A DNA stretch of 64,000 nucleotides, taken from the IMG/VR virus record IMGVR_UViG_3300045970_000455, positions 1-64,000 of that record, one strand, 5' to 3'. Within the stretch, counting starts at the first letter, position 1. Every line of letters starts with the position of its first letter. Source of the DNA: a virus. Positions 55,952-64,000 of the stretch are shown here, one piece after another. Made by a program: the position numbers and the translations under genes. Under the pieces are notes generated by a model, which saw only the letters and a list, made by a program, of their open reading frames with translations, made no database searches and was not told where the DNA came from.

Positions 55952-58900
55952 TGCCAAGTATTGTTCTATTTGGGGCGGCTGCTGCAAGAGCGTGGGGTAA
56001 TATAGTAATAGCTCAAGCTGCTGTAGATTCTGATCCATACTTTTCTTCTGTCTCTTTATTGTTACATGCAGATGGCACAAATATGTCAACCGCATTTGCT
56101 GATAGCAGTGTTTATGCAAACACGATTACATCCGTAAATGATGCCTTTATAACAACTACAGGCACTAAATTCGGCGCTGGCGCAGCGTCTATAAATAATG
56201 GCCAATACCTCACGGTACCTGATAGTAGTTTGTTTGATTTAGGCGGAACAGATTTCACAATAGAATTTTGGGCATACCATTCTGCCATTGTAACACAACA
56301 ACAGTTAATAACAAAAAGAGCAAGTAGTTCAGTATTTGGCCCATTCTCAATATTCAATGATCTTTCTGGAAAGCCGGGGCTATTAGTAAGCACCGATGGT
56401 ACAACATGGGGAGTGTCTATTATTGCTGCTGCTGCTATTACTATAAATACCTGGCATCATTGGGCGGCCACGAGAACTGGAAATATTTACAGATTGTTTG
56501 TTGATGGGTCGCAGGTAGGAACAGCCACGGTGGCAGGATCATTATTTGTGAATACATCACCGGTGGCGATAGGATGTAACATAGGCGGATTATTACCATT
56601 TGTCGGAAAACTCGATGATATAAGAATAACCAAAGGTATTTCTCGATATACGGCAAACTTTTCTGTGCCAACTGCTGCATTTCCAAATACTTTACCTGCT
56701 GACCCATATTACTCTTCTGTTGCATTATGGTTAAGAGCAAACGGTACCAACGCATCGACTACATTTATAGATAGTAGTCCTGCGCCGAAAACTATAACAG
56801 CATATGGCTCGTCACAAATAAGCACAGCAAGATATGTGACTGGAACATCATCATTATATTTAAATGGTACAGCAGATCCAGTGATATTATTAATGCATAT
56901 GGATACAACGACATTATCTGACGAGAAAGGATTGACTGTAACTATCGGTGGTTCTGCTGCCAGAAGTGCAACCCAAAGTAAATTCGGCAGCTATTCTGCA
57001 TATATACCGGGTTCGGGTAGTTATTTGGCGCTACCTCTTGGTGGCAGGTGGTCTACAGGTACAGGAAACTTTACAATAGATTTTTGGATATATCCTACTG
57101 TGATAGGTGGTGGTACAATAAAGAGATATTTTTCTATGGAACAAGCCACAGAATCTATTGTTATACGGGAAGAATCAAATGTAATAAAGGCATATTTTAG
57201 ATTTGGATCGGCGACGGTAGTCAGCTTAGTCGGATCAGCGGCACCAACATTAAACACATGGCAGCATATAGCATTAGTAAGAAACGGAAGCACGTTTACA
57301 TTATATAAAAACGGTACAAGTATCGGAACATTAACAAATGCAGGGGCTATAAATGCATCTGCAACGATACCTACCATAGGATCGGCTGCTGAATATTTTA
57401 CCGGTTACATAGATGAATTTAGATTTACTAAAACCGCTGAATGGACAACAACATTTACTCCACCGGTGGCGGCATATACAACAACAGATACATCAACATA
57501 TTTACAAGCAGCAGCAGACACTGCATTTAATCTTACAAGCGATTTTACGATAGAATCATGGGTTAACTTCACTGTATTACCGACAAGTGGAATATATGTG
57601 GGAGTGATTACAAAAAACTGGGATCAGCCTGACTTAAATAATAACTTCTTCTTTGGTATAGTAAATACAGCAGGCGTATATTATGTTCAACTGTACTATG
57701 GAACAATAAATGGTCAAACAACTACTGTGGCACAGCAAGCATTTCACACATTACCATTAAATAGTTGGGTGCATATAGCAGCAGTTAAATACAATGGAAT
57801 AATAACAATATACGCAAATGGTGCTGGCGGCACGCAACTAAGTGCTCCTGCATTCTTCGAAACTACGGCACCGATCAATATAGGTGTAGCGAACCCTACT
57901 AGTTCTTCCGGTTATACTTGGTTAATGCAAGGAGCATATTTAGATGATATGAAAATAACTGCTGCGGCAAGATACACATCAGACTTCAATATGTATAATA
58001 CAGTTGCACTACCATATGATCCATACTTTAATAATGTTACGCTGATGTTACACGGCGAAGGTGTGTTAAATGGTACTGTGTTTCTCGACTCGAGTCCTAC
58101 CATAAAAACAGTTACACCTACTGGCACTACCCTGACAACAACTGCACAATATAAATATGGTAGTTCATCTATACAATTTAATGGTGGAAATTCATACCAA
58201 TCTATAGCAAACAACGCAGGATTTACGTTTGGTAGCGGCGATTTTACAGTAGAGTTATTTATTAGGGTGAGTGCTTCTACTGGATCACCCCAACAGATAT
58301 TAGGTGTATGGCATAACAGTTTAGGATGGGCGTGGCAGATTAATGTAGATACCAACCGCTATGTACTTTTTACTTGTAATACAAACATTTCTGCGGCATC
58401 GGCGGCACCTATATCTTACGGGGTGTGGTATCATATAGCAGCAGTAAGATCAAGCGGAAGTATAATGTTATTTATTGATGGTGTGCTGCAATCGACTACT
58501 GCATTCACAGCAAGTGTTACCGCATCTACCTCACCGTTGGTAATCGGTTCTGTTTCTGGACCCATCACCTGGTTTTATGCTGGATGGATGGATGAGATAA
58601 GAATAACAAAAGGTGTAGCAAGATATACATCGTCGTTTGTACCGCCTACAGGTGCATTTATTGATGCAGGACCGCCCGATACAGTAGATCCATACTTTTC
58701 TTCTGTGTCTCTATTATTGCATGCCGATGGTTCGGAAGGTTCTTCCACATTCACTGATTCAAGTGCTATACCGAAAGTGGTAACACAGCGCCCGTCAGCA
58801 TTAGGATTAGGAACAGGCGTATCAGTATCGGGCGTGGCTGCTCGTGATATGATTTTTGCAAACGGTAAATTCGTTGCTGTACGATCGGGTGGAGCATATG

Positions 58901-60249
58901 TATCTACTAATGGAACAACATGGATAGGTTATACGATAGGACAGTTTGGTGCAAATGAAGCATACGGTCTAGCATATGGTGCAGGAGTGTATGTAACAGT
59001 GAGTGGTGGTTCGGCGCAGGCAGCTACATCACCCGATGGTGCCGTGTGGACGGCAAGAACATTGCCCGTTAGCGGCGGCTGGCAGAAAGTAGTATACGGA
59101 AACGGAACCTTTCTTGCAATAACAACGTACCAAGGAGCAACTTCGACGGATGGTATAACATGGGTACAACATAATATACCTGCTGCTGGCACCATAGGTT
59201 TAGAGTTTGGTAACGGTATTTTTGTGCTTGCGCCAGGATATGGTCGAACTGTTTATACATCACTTGATGGAATAAACTGGACAACTCGCACCAATGTATT
59301 AAGTGCAGAATTTGGCAATACAACACAATATATTATGAGAATAGTATACGGTGGTGGCAAATTTGTATTGGCAACAAGAGGAATGACTGGTACAATAAGT
59401 TACACAGCATCTTCTGCCGACGGCATAACATGGGTAACATCCACTATGCCATATTGGTTATATTGGGATAGTTTAACATACGCTGGTGAGTTTTGGATTG
59501 CTGCTACATATTCTAGTACAGTAACAGCCATTTCTTATGATGGTACAACCTGGCACCCTGGCCCGGCGCTGCACAGTGTCGGCGGTGCTTGGTATTGTGG
59601 CGCATACGGTAACGGCGTTGCGGTTATCGGTAATCTAAATGTTTCATACTACGAAGTATTTCCTGTACAAGCAACACGATCTACCATTAGCAATTCTACA
59701 GGTAGATTTAATAGAACCTCTATAGCTGTAAAAGGATTTAATGATGGTCTTACTGTCAGCCCATACACATCATTTGACTTTGGTTCGAGCAACTTTACGA
59801 TAGAACTATTTGCAAAACTTAATACAATACGCTCAACAGGCCAGTGGGTGCCGCTTATACACAAATCGTGGAATGATGTAACACGCGGATATGCATGGTG
59901 GTTAGGTGTCTCGGCCAGTGGTGCTTCTTTTTACTATACATCATCGGGCGAAATAGCAACAATGGCAAATGCATATACTGCTTCTTCTATACTAGCAAAT
60001 GTGTGGATACATTATGCTGTAGTAAGAAATGGAAATTCTATCACTATTTATGTTAACGGTGTTGGTGGCACACCTACAACATTTGCAGGATCTATCTATG
60101 CTAACTCATCGGATCTTATGATTGGAATGGATCCTAACTCGAGTACTAATGATTTGCCAAATGCATACCTGGACGAAATAAGAATCACTAATGCAGCAAG
60201 ATACACCGCAAACTTTAACCCACCGACTGCACCGGGACCTAATGCATAA
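55951..60249 (+). CDS. Giant LamG/beta-propeller adhesin, 1432 aa
   Basis: Starts MPSIVLFGAAAARAWG. LamG/ConA-like modules begin at about residues 28 (DPYFSSVSLLLHADG), 251, 309 and 690, each with an FDLGG-type (F/W)TIEFW strand and a DDIRITKG(I/V)-(S/A)RYT end. From residue 913 another LamG is interrupted by a beta-propeller of about 270 aa (about 960-1240: repeated SxDGxxWxxR units), then resumes (FDFGSSNFTIELF) and ends ARYTANFNPPTAPGPNA. LamG modules bind glycans. TAATG links it to the gene upstream and to the paralogue downstream. Likely a receptor-binding or decoration protein. Confidence 0.82.
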   Translation: MPSIVLFGAAAARAWGNIVIAQAAVDSDPYFSSVSLLLHADGTNMSTAFADSSVYANTITSVNDAFITTTGTKFGAGAASINNGQYLTVPDSSLFDLGGTDFTIEFWAYHSAIVTQQQLITKRASSSVFGPFSIFNDLSGKPGLLVSTDGTTWGVSIIAAAAITINTWHHWAATRTGNIYRLFVDGSQVGTATVAGSLFVNTSPVAIGCNIGGLLPFVGKLDDIRITKGISRYTANFSVPTAAFPNTLPADPYYSSVALWLRANGTNASTTFIDSSPAPKTITAYGSSQISTARYVTGTSSLYLNGTADPVILLMHMDTTTLSDEKGLTVTIGGSAARSATQSKFGSYSAYIPGSGSYLALPLGGRWSTGTGNFTIDFWIYPTVIGGGTIKRYFSMEQATESIVIREESNVIKAYFRFGSATVVSLVGSAAPTLNTWQHIALVRNGSTFTLYKNGTSIGTLTNAGAINASATIPTIGSAAEYFTGYIDEFRFTKTAEWTTTFTPPVAAYTTTDTSTYLQAAADTAFNLTSDFTIESWVNFTVLPTSGIYVGVITKNWDQPDLNNNFFFGIVNTAGVYYVQLYYGTINGQTTTVAQQAFHTLPLNSWVHIAAVKYNGIITIYANGAGGTQLSAPAFFETTAPINIGVANPTSSSGYTWLMQGAYLDDMKITAAARYTSDFNMYNTVALPYDPYFNNVTLMLHGEGVLNGTVFLDSSPTIKTVTPTGTTLTTTAQYKYGSSSIQFNGGNSYQSIANNAGFTFGSGDFTVELFIRVSASTGSPQQILGVWHNSLGWAWQINVDTNRYVLFTCNTNISAASAAPISYGVWYHIAAVRSSGSIMLFIDGVLQSTTAFTASVTASTSPLVIGSVSGPITWFYAGWMDEIRITKGVARYTSSFVPPTGAFIDAGPPDTVDPYFSSVSLLLHADGSEGSSTFTDSSAIPKVVTQRPSALGLGTGVSVSGVAARDMIFANGKFVAVRSGGAYVSTNGTTWIGYTIGQFGANEAYGLAYGAGVYVTVSGGSAQAATSPDGAVWTARTLPVSGGWQKVVYGNGTFLAITTYQGATSTDGITWVQHNIPAAGTIGLEFGNGIFVLAPGYGRTVYTSLDGINWTTRTNVLSAEFGNTTQYIMRIVYGGGKFVLATRGMTGTISYTASSADGITWVTSTMPYWLYWDSLTYAGEFWIAATYSSTVTAISYDGTTWHPGPALHSVGGAWYCGAYGNGVAVIGNLNVSYYEVFPVQATRSTISNSTGRFNRTSIAVKGFNDGLTVSPYTSFDFGSSNFTIELFAKLNTIRSTGQWVPLIHKSWNDVTRGYAWWLGVSASGASFYYTSSGEIATMANAYTASSILANVWIHYAVVRNGNSITIYVNGVGGTPTTFAGSIYANSSDLMIGMDPNSSTNDLPNAYLDEIRITNAARYTANFNPPTAPGPNA

Positions 60250-62549
60250 TGCCGGTTATTAACTCTTTCGGAACAGCAGCAGCTAGGGCATGGGGTACAG
60301 CCACAAATGTGGTTAATGTACCGATAGATCCATACTTCGATAACGTGGTATTCTTAGCACACTTTGACGGCACAAATGGTAGTAATACCATAGTTGACAG
60401 CAGCTACTTAGGTAATACTCCAACCATTAACGGTGCCGGTACTATAAGTACAGTTGATAAGAAATTCGGAGTATCATCGTGGAAAGCCTCAACCGGTAAC
60501 TCTTACTTCACTGTATCACTCGGATATGACGGATATATGACAGGTGATTTTACATGGGAGTGCTGGTATACAGGCAACGGTGGCACCAATGTTATAATGT
60601 GTTCAGCTACAGCGGCAGGAACAGCCTATAACCCGGCTGGCGGCTACATATACAACGGATACTATCAGGGCTATGGTGGAACGGCATTGCCATTAACTAC
60701 ATCCAATGTGGCATGGACTCACATTGCTATAAGCAGAACCGGAAGTTCTTTATCATCTTTCACAAACGGTGTTCTCGGTAGCACAGTGACATATGCAGGT
60801 GCGATTGATCTTCAACTGTGTAAATATGGATATTATATAACGGGCGGTAATCTCTTCTATCAAGGATACTACGATGAGATTCGAATAACAAAGGGAATCG
60901 GCAGATATACATCAACTTTTTCTGTACCTACTGCTGCATTTCCTGATAGAGGCCCAACAACGTACGATTCATACTATTCATCTGTATCGCTATTGTTGCA
61001 CGGAGAAGGAAGTAACGGATCTACAACCTTTACAGATAATAGTCCTACACCAAAAACAATAACACGGCAACCAGCAGGGTACAGTTTAGGACCGATTACA
61101 ACCGTAACAGGAACACAGGCATCGAGAGATATCATATATGCCAACAATCAGTTCGTATCAATAGCAGGTACCGGTTCGATGACATCACCCAATGGCATCA
61201 CTTGGACAGGTGGAACCTTGCCTGCAGGGCCTACCGCATATTGGGGATTAGCATACGGCAACGGTGTATATGTAACAATGGGCAATAGTTCTGCAATAGC
61301 AGCAACATCTACAGATGGATTAAACTGGACATCTCGTGCATTACCTGTATCAACAGGCTGGTATTCGGTTGTATTCGGTAATAATACCTTTGTGGCGAGT
61401 AACTCCGGCAATACATATGTATTAACCTCATCCGATGGTATAACATGGACTCAAAGAACTACACCAGCAGGATCATCGTGTTTACCTGCATTTGGCGCAG
61501 GATTATTTGTATATCCAAACTACAACCCGAGAAATGTGTATACATCTCCCGATGGTATAACATGGACAACAAGGACAAATGCGCTGCCAGCCTGGCCGGT
61601 TGCAACAACAGTATCCATAATAAAATACGGCGGTGGGAAGTTTGTATTAGGAACAACAACAAGCACAGGCACGGTAGGGTATACCGCATATTCATCGGAC
61701 GGTATAACGTGGACACAATCAACTTTCCCTCATACTGCTGTTGCGTATTGGTATGGGTTGGCACACTCCGGAAATATGTGGTATGCATCTGTATATGGTG
61801 CTAGTGTCGGCGCAATATCATATGATGGCATTTATTGGCAAGCTGTTTCGGGCGGAGGGAATAATGGTGCAAATCATGTTGCGTACGGTAATGGTGTATT
61901 TGTGGTTGGTAATCTATCATTAGGTCAGGTGGCTGTAATACCGGAGGTATCTTCACAGACAGCAATATCTACCACAACCAAGAAGATTGGCACATCATCG
62001 ATGTCGTTTGCAAATAACAGTCTTACGGTAACACCTGAATCTTCGTTTGATTTAGGTTCTGGAAACTTTACGATAGAAATGTATGCTAAGTTTAATACAT
62101 TACCGGCAACCGGTAACTATATGGCTCTTCTTACTAAAGGATGGAATGATACAGCACAAAACGATTATTCATATTTCTTCGGTATAGGGGCAGGTGTTGG
62201 CACAGGGGTAACAACCCATCTTGCTTTTTATCATAGTTCCAATGGGCTGGCAGCAACAGTTACATCTGCAAATGTAACATGGACAGGTGTTGCTATAAAC
62301 ACATGGGTGCATTTAGCAGCGGTAAGGAATGGTAACGCTATCACTTGTTATGTTAACGGTATTGGCGGCACACCAGAAACTTTCGCCGGAACAATATTTA
62401 ATTCTACAAGCAATCTTTACATAGGTGTCGATCCTACCGTTACATTAAATATTCAGCCTAATGCATACTTAGACGAAATAAGAATCACAAATGCAGCAAG
62501 ATATACAGCAAACTTTAACCCACCTACTGCACCGGGACCTAATAGTTAA
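60249..62549 (+). CDS. LamG/beta-propeller adhesin, paralogue of the 55951 gene, 766 aa
   Basis: Starts MPVINSFGTAAARAWG, as the previous gene. Contains one LamG (about residues 28-230), then DSYYSSVSLLLHGEG with an inserted beta-propeller (about 290-560, SSDGITWTQRTTPAG-type repeats), then a final LamG ending ITNAARYTANFNPPTAPGPNS. The last 60 residues are nearly identical to the end of the 1432-aa protein. Origin by duplication and shortening is clear. It converges with the exonuclease gene and overlaps it by 4 nt. Confidence 0.82.
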   Translation: MPVINSFGTAAARAWGTATNVVNVPIDPYFDNVVFLAHFDGTNGSNTIVDSSYLGNTPTINGAGTISTVDKKFGVSSWKASTGNSYFTVSLGYDGYMTGDFTWECWYTGNGGTNVIMCSATAAGTAYNPAGGYIYNGYYQGYGGTALPLTTSNVAWTHIAISRTGSSLSSFTNGVLGSTVTYAGAIDLQLCKYGYYITGGNLFYQGYYDEIRITKGIGRYTSTFSVPTAAFPDRGPTTYDSYYSSVSLLLHGEGSNGSTTFTDNSPTPKTITRQPAGYSLGPITTVTGTQASRDIIYANNQFVSIAGTGSMTSPNGITWTGGTLPAGPTAYWGLAYGNGVYVTMGNSSAIAATSTDGLNWTSRALPVSTGWYSVVFGNNTFVASNSGNTYVLTSSDGITWTQRTTPAGSSCLPAFGAGLFVYPNYNPRNVYTSPDGITWTTRTNALPAWPVATTVSIIKYGGGKFVLGTTTSTGTVGYTAYSSDGITWTQSTFPHTAVAYWYGLAHSGNMWYASVYGASVGAISYDGIYWQAVSGGGNNGANHVAYGNGVFVVGNLSLGQVAVIPEVSSQTAISTTTKKIGTSSMSFANNSLTVTPESSFDLGSGNFTIEMYAKFNTLPATGNYMALLTKGWNDTAQNDYSYFFGIGAGVGTGVTTHLAFYHSSNGLAATVTSANVTWTGVAINTWVHLAAVRNGNAITCYVNGIGGTPETFAGTIFNSTSNLYIGVDPTVTLNIQPNAYLDEIRITNAARYTANFNPPTAPGPNS

Positions 62550-63313
62550 AGAACTGCGTTGATACTTGCTGCTAAATCTGCATCATAGTTATCGGCAGTT
62601 TCATCAAACCAGTTCGTGCTTCTAATAGCCCACTCCCAATATGAGTGTGGAATATTTTCCAATAGTTCGCCTTTATGCTTACCAAATGGGAATTTCTTAT
62701 ACAATATTGGTTTAGACAACCATTCTACTATCTGAGGACCGTACGGTTTGCTAGTGTCTAATAAGCTATTACTCTCCATTAAATCCACCAAAAATTCAAG
62801 CAATTTTCCGGTCATATACGAATCGTTGCCCGCACGGTGGCAATGCATCTCTATAGGCACCTCTAAATCGAGCGCAAATCTTAAGTATGGTAAGTTTGTT
62901 TCTTCTACGCTATCTATATCACTAAATAACTTTTTGGACATACGCCATGTGCATAACCAGTTATGCTTAGATGTATCTATTCCGTGATTACCTAACACAC
63001 GCATATCATAAAAATGATTATGAGCAACAAGATATCCACTTGCATATCCGTCAACTACAGATTTAAATATTTCCTTAGAATCTACGAATGCAGGTTTGTC
63101 TTCAACCATTTCATTTGTTATATAACAGATAGATTCTATCTTGGGCGGAATAGTTCCCTTTACGGGTTTGTGTAGTTCCTGAAATATTGTCCAATCATTA
63201 TCTTCACGGATAACAAAACCAGTTTCAATGATTTCAGCGAGATTGTAATCACTGGAAGTTGTCTCTGTATCTAATATCAAACAACTTTTCAAAAAATCTT
63301 CTTTATGTGACAT
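62546..63313 (-). CDS. DnaQ/ExoX-like 3'-5' exonuclease with a DUF3820-type tail
   Basis: The 255-aa protein has ExoI LILDTETTS (Asp15, Glu17), ExoII AHNHFYDMRVL and ExoIII HRAGNDSYMTGKLL: DEDDh class. The C-terminal 55 residues (FPFGKHKGELLENIPHSYWEWAIRST) match the small FGKHKG domain (DUF3820) found fused to ExoX-type nucleases. It may act as an extra exonuclease in replication or DNA degradation, like T4 DexA. Confidence 0.87.
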   Translation of the reverse strand: MSHKEDFLKSCLILDTETTSSDYNLAEIIETGFVIREDNDWTIFQELHKPVKGTIPPKIESICYITNEMVEDKPAFVDSKEIFKSVVDGYASGYLVAHNHFYDMRVLGNHGIDTSKHNWLCTWRMSKKLFSDIDSVEETNLPYLRFALDLEVPIEMHCHRAGNDSYMTGKLLEFLVDLMESNSLLDTSKPYGPQIVEWLSKPILYKKFPFGKHKGELLENIPHSYWEWAIRSTNWFDETADNYDADLAASINAVL

Positions 63314-63476
63314 TTATTTTACCTTTCTTTTCTACTCTTATATCTGCATCATCTGGTATAGCATAGGGACACGACTCTTCCCATAGTTCCGGGTGTTTGT
63401 CTAAATCTGCTATTTCACTTAAAAATTCGTATCCTTCTTCTGCTATTCCGTATATTATATATTCATACTTATACAT
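63303..63476 (-). CDS. Small hypothetical protein, 57 aa
   Basis: ATG 63474-63476 follows GCGGAGAACAT and opens the frame MYKYEYIIYGIAEEGYEFLS; it stops at 63303-63305, 11 nt inside the exonuclease gene. Acidic, with a basic C-terminal tail. First gene after the promoter at 63500-63528. Function unknown. Confidence 0.62.
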   Translation of the reverse strand: MYKYEYIIYGIAEEGYEFLSEIADLDKHPELWEESCPYAIPDDADIRVEKKGKINVT

Positions 63477-63499
63477 ATGTTCTCCGCTTTATCTTAATA

Positions 63500-63528
63500 A
63501 GTTTAACACAATCTATATAGAAAATCAA
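63500..63528 (-). promoter_or_regulatory. Sigma70-like promoter (weak match)
   Basis: On the minus strand TTGATT (63523-63528) and TAAACT (63500-63505) are 17 nt apart with TGT before the -10. It drives the 63303-63476 gene and the exonuclease. Confidence 0.6.
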
Positions 63529-63542
63529 GTTTTCAATCATAG

Positions 63543-63566
63543 GTAGTGGCACAAAAGTGCCACTAC
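63543..63566 (-). terminator. Strong hairpin downstream of the 63575 gene
   Basis: GTAGTGGCAC (63543-63552) and GTGCCACTAC (63557-63566) form a 10-bp stem with an AAAA loop, just after the stop of the 63575 gene. A good T-run is missing on both strands, so termination would rely on other factors. Confidence 0.5.
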
Positions 63567-63574
63567 AGTTTATT

Positions 63575-64000
63575 TCAATATCTTTTTAATGTAAATACTG
63601 GTGCAGCTTGAAATGATCTGTCTAACACCTTATACACCTGATATCCTGTCACAAACTTGATAGGACCAAGTGTGCAAGAATATCTCCATATATCACCTCT
63701 TTCCCAGAACCCTAAAGGAGTCTCCGGAATATAGTCGGTAGTAGGTTTACCTAATCTAACTGCTAATGTCATTAAACAGTTTCTAACCCCTAACCAGTAC
63801 CAACTTGTAAACCATTTACCATACTTGTCATATATCTTTTTAACGGTAGGTTCATACATACCGCCCGGTAATCTTTCATCGGGTGTAGAGAACCAAGATA
63901 ACCACTTAGGTAAATCCCCACGTATAACACCATCGGTTGGCTGCTTATCCCATTTAATAAAAGGTAATGTAAGTATTACCAAGAACGGGCATAAGAAACT
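63575..64000 (-). CDS. Conserved hypothetical protein, 5' end outside the window
   Basis: The frame is open to the right edge (…SFLCPFLVILTLPFIKWDKQ), so the true start is likely beyond 64000; an in-window TTG at 63980-63982 has no Shine-Dalgarno sequence. The visible part is aromatic-rich (LPKWLSWFSTPDERLPGGM, WFTSWYWLGVRNC) and I believe it is found in aquatic T4-like phages. The N-terminus may be a membrane segment or signal. Function unknown. Confidence 0.6.
   Translation of the reverse strand, partial: SFLCPFLVILTLPFIKWDKQPTDGVIRGDLPKWLSWFSTPDERLPGGMYEPTVKKIYDKYGKWFTSWYWLGVRNCLMTLAVRLGKPTTDYIPETPLGFWERGDIWRYSCTLGPIKFVTGYQVYKVLDRSFQAAPVFTLKRY

Noticed and set aside
56440-56455. TATAAATA on the plus strand
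   Set aside because: Internal to the LamG adhesin gene; no start codon with support follows.
1-64000. tRNA genes, integrase, transposase or CRISPR array
   Set aside because: Gaps are short and explained by promoters or terminators; no cloverleaf or relevant protein signature was seen by eye. A tRNAscan search would be decisive.

Overview
The window is part of the genome of a T4-like contractile-tailed phage (myovirus). The T4-type replication core is visible: family B DNA polymerase gp43 (18116-21085), sliding clamp gp45 (17305-18042), clamp-loader ATPase gp44 (42241-43176), RNase H / 5'-3' nuclease (7032-8099), a DsbA-like DNA-binding protein (21069-21326) and a gp31/GroES-like co-chaperonin (43188-43535). 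T4-type late promoter boxes (GATAAATA) also recur. PhoH, MazG, dCMP deaminase, a QueE-like enzyme and several conserved small proteins resemble those of aquatic T4-like phages. The base composition is AT-rich and the early promoters are sigma70-like, so a Gram-negative aquatic host is the most likely guess. This is inferred from gene families only. I saw no tRNA gene, CRISPR array, integrase or insertion sequence.

Layout: (1) 1-2980 is a visibly more GC-rich block on the minus strand. It holds the start of a nicotinamide phosphoribosyltransferase gene at the left edge, small unknown genes and a degenerate RlmN-like radical SAM protein. (2) 3069-8846 holds mixed small genes, a PP-type phosphatase, an HELVH metallopeptidase, late promoters placed 4-5 nt from start codons, and RNase H. 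(3) 8958-17293 is a long minus-strand run with QueE-like, PTPS/QueD-like, two paralogous unknowns, a methyltransferase, a glycosyltransferase and a DpdA/TGT-like transglycosylase. It is a candidate 7-deazaguanine DNA-modification cluster. (4) 17305-21326 holds replication genes. (5) 21401-31821 holds late virion genes (fibres, a glycine-rich protein carrying a Hint domain), with IscU and IscA coupled at the end. (6) 31926-36642 is a proteostasis and translation block: ClpA-like ATPase, DnaJ, a 35-aa membrane peptide, an IF-1 homologue and two unknowns. (7) 36842-40803 (+) holds PhoH, a small late protein, a collagen-like/Fn3 fibre and an SGNH hydrolase. (8) 40804-51481 (-) holds gp44, gp31-like, a DNA polymerase III alpha-like fragment, an array of small paralogues, dCMP deaminase, a homing endonuclease and MazG. 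(9) 51552-52902 (-) holds a lipase-like hydrolase and ClpP. (10) 52949-62549 (+) holds a small late protein and three large fibre or adhesin genes. (11) 62546-64000 (-) holds an ExoX-like exonuclease and two small genes, the last cut by the window edge.

Two promoter classes organise the window. One is TTGACA-N17-TATACT, found at eleven sites with an invariant 17-nt spacer, some inside the end of the preceding gene. The other is (G/C/T)ATAAATA, the T4-type late box, mostly before structural genes. Genes are packed with ATGA or TAATG overlaps, implying translational coupling. The phage appears to carry its own ClpP with a matching ClpP-binding ATPase, a J-protein, an IF-1, an Fe-S scaffold and carrier pair, and enzymes for a modified base. 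That is an unusually broad set of host-physiology genes for one 64-kb stretch.
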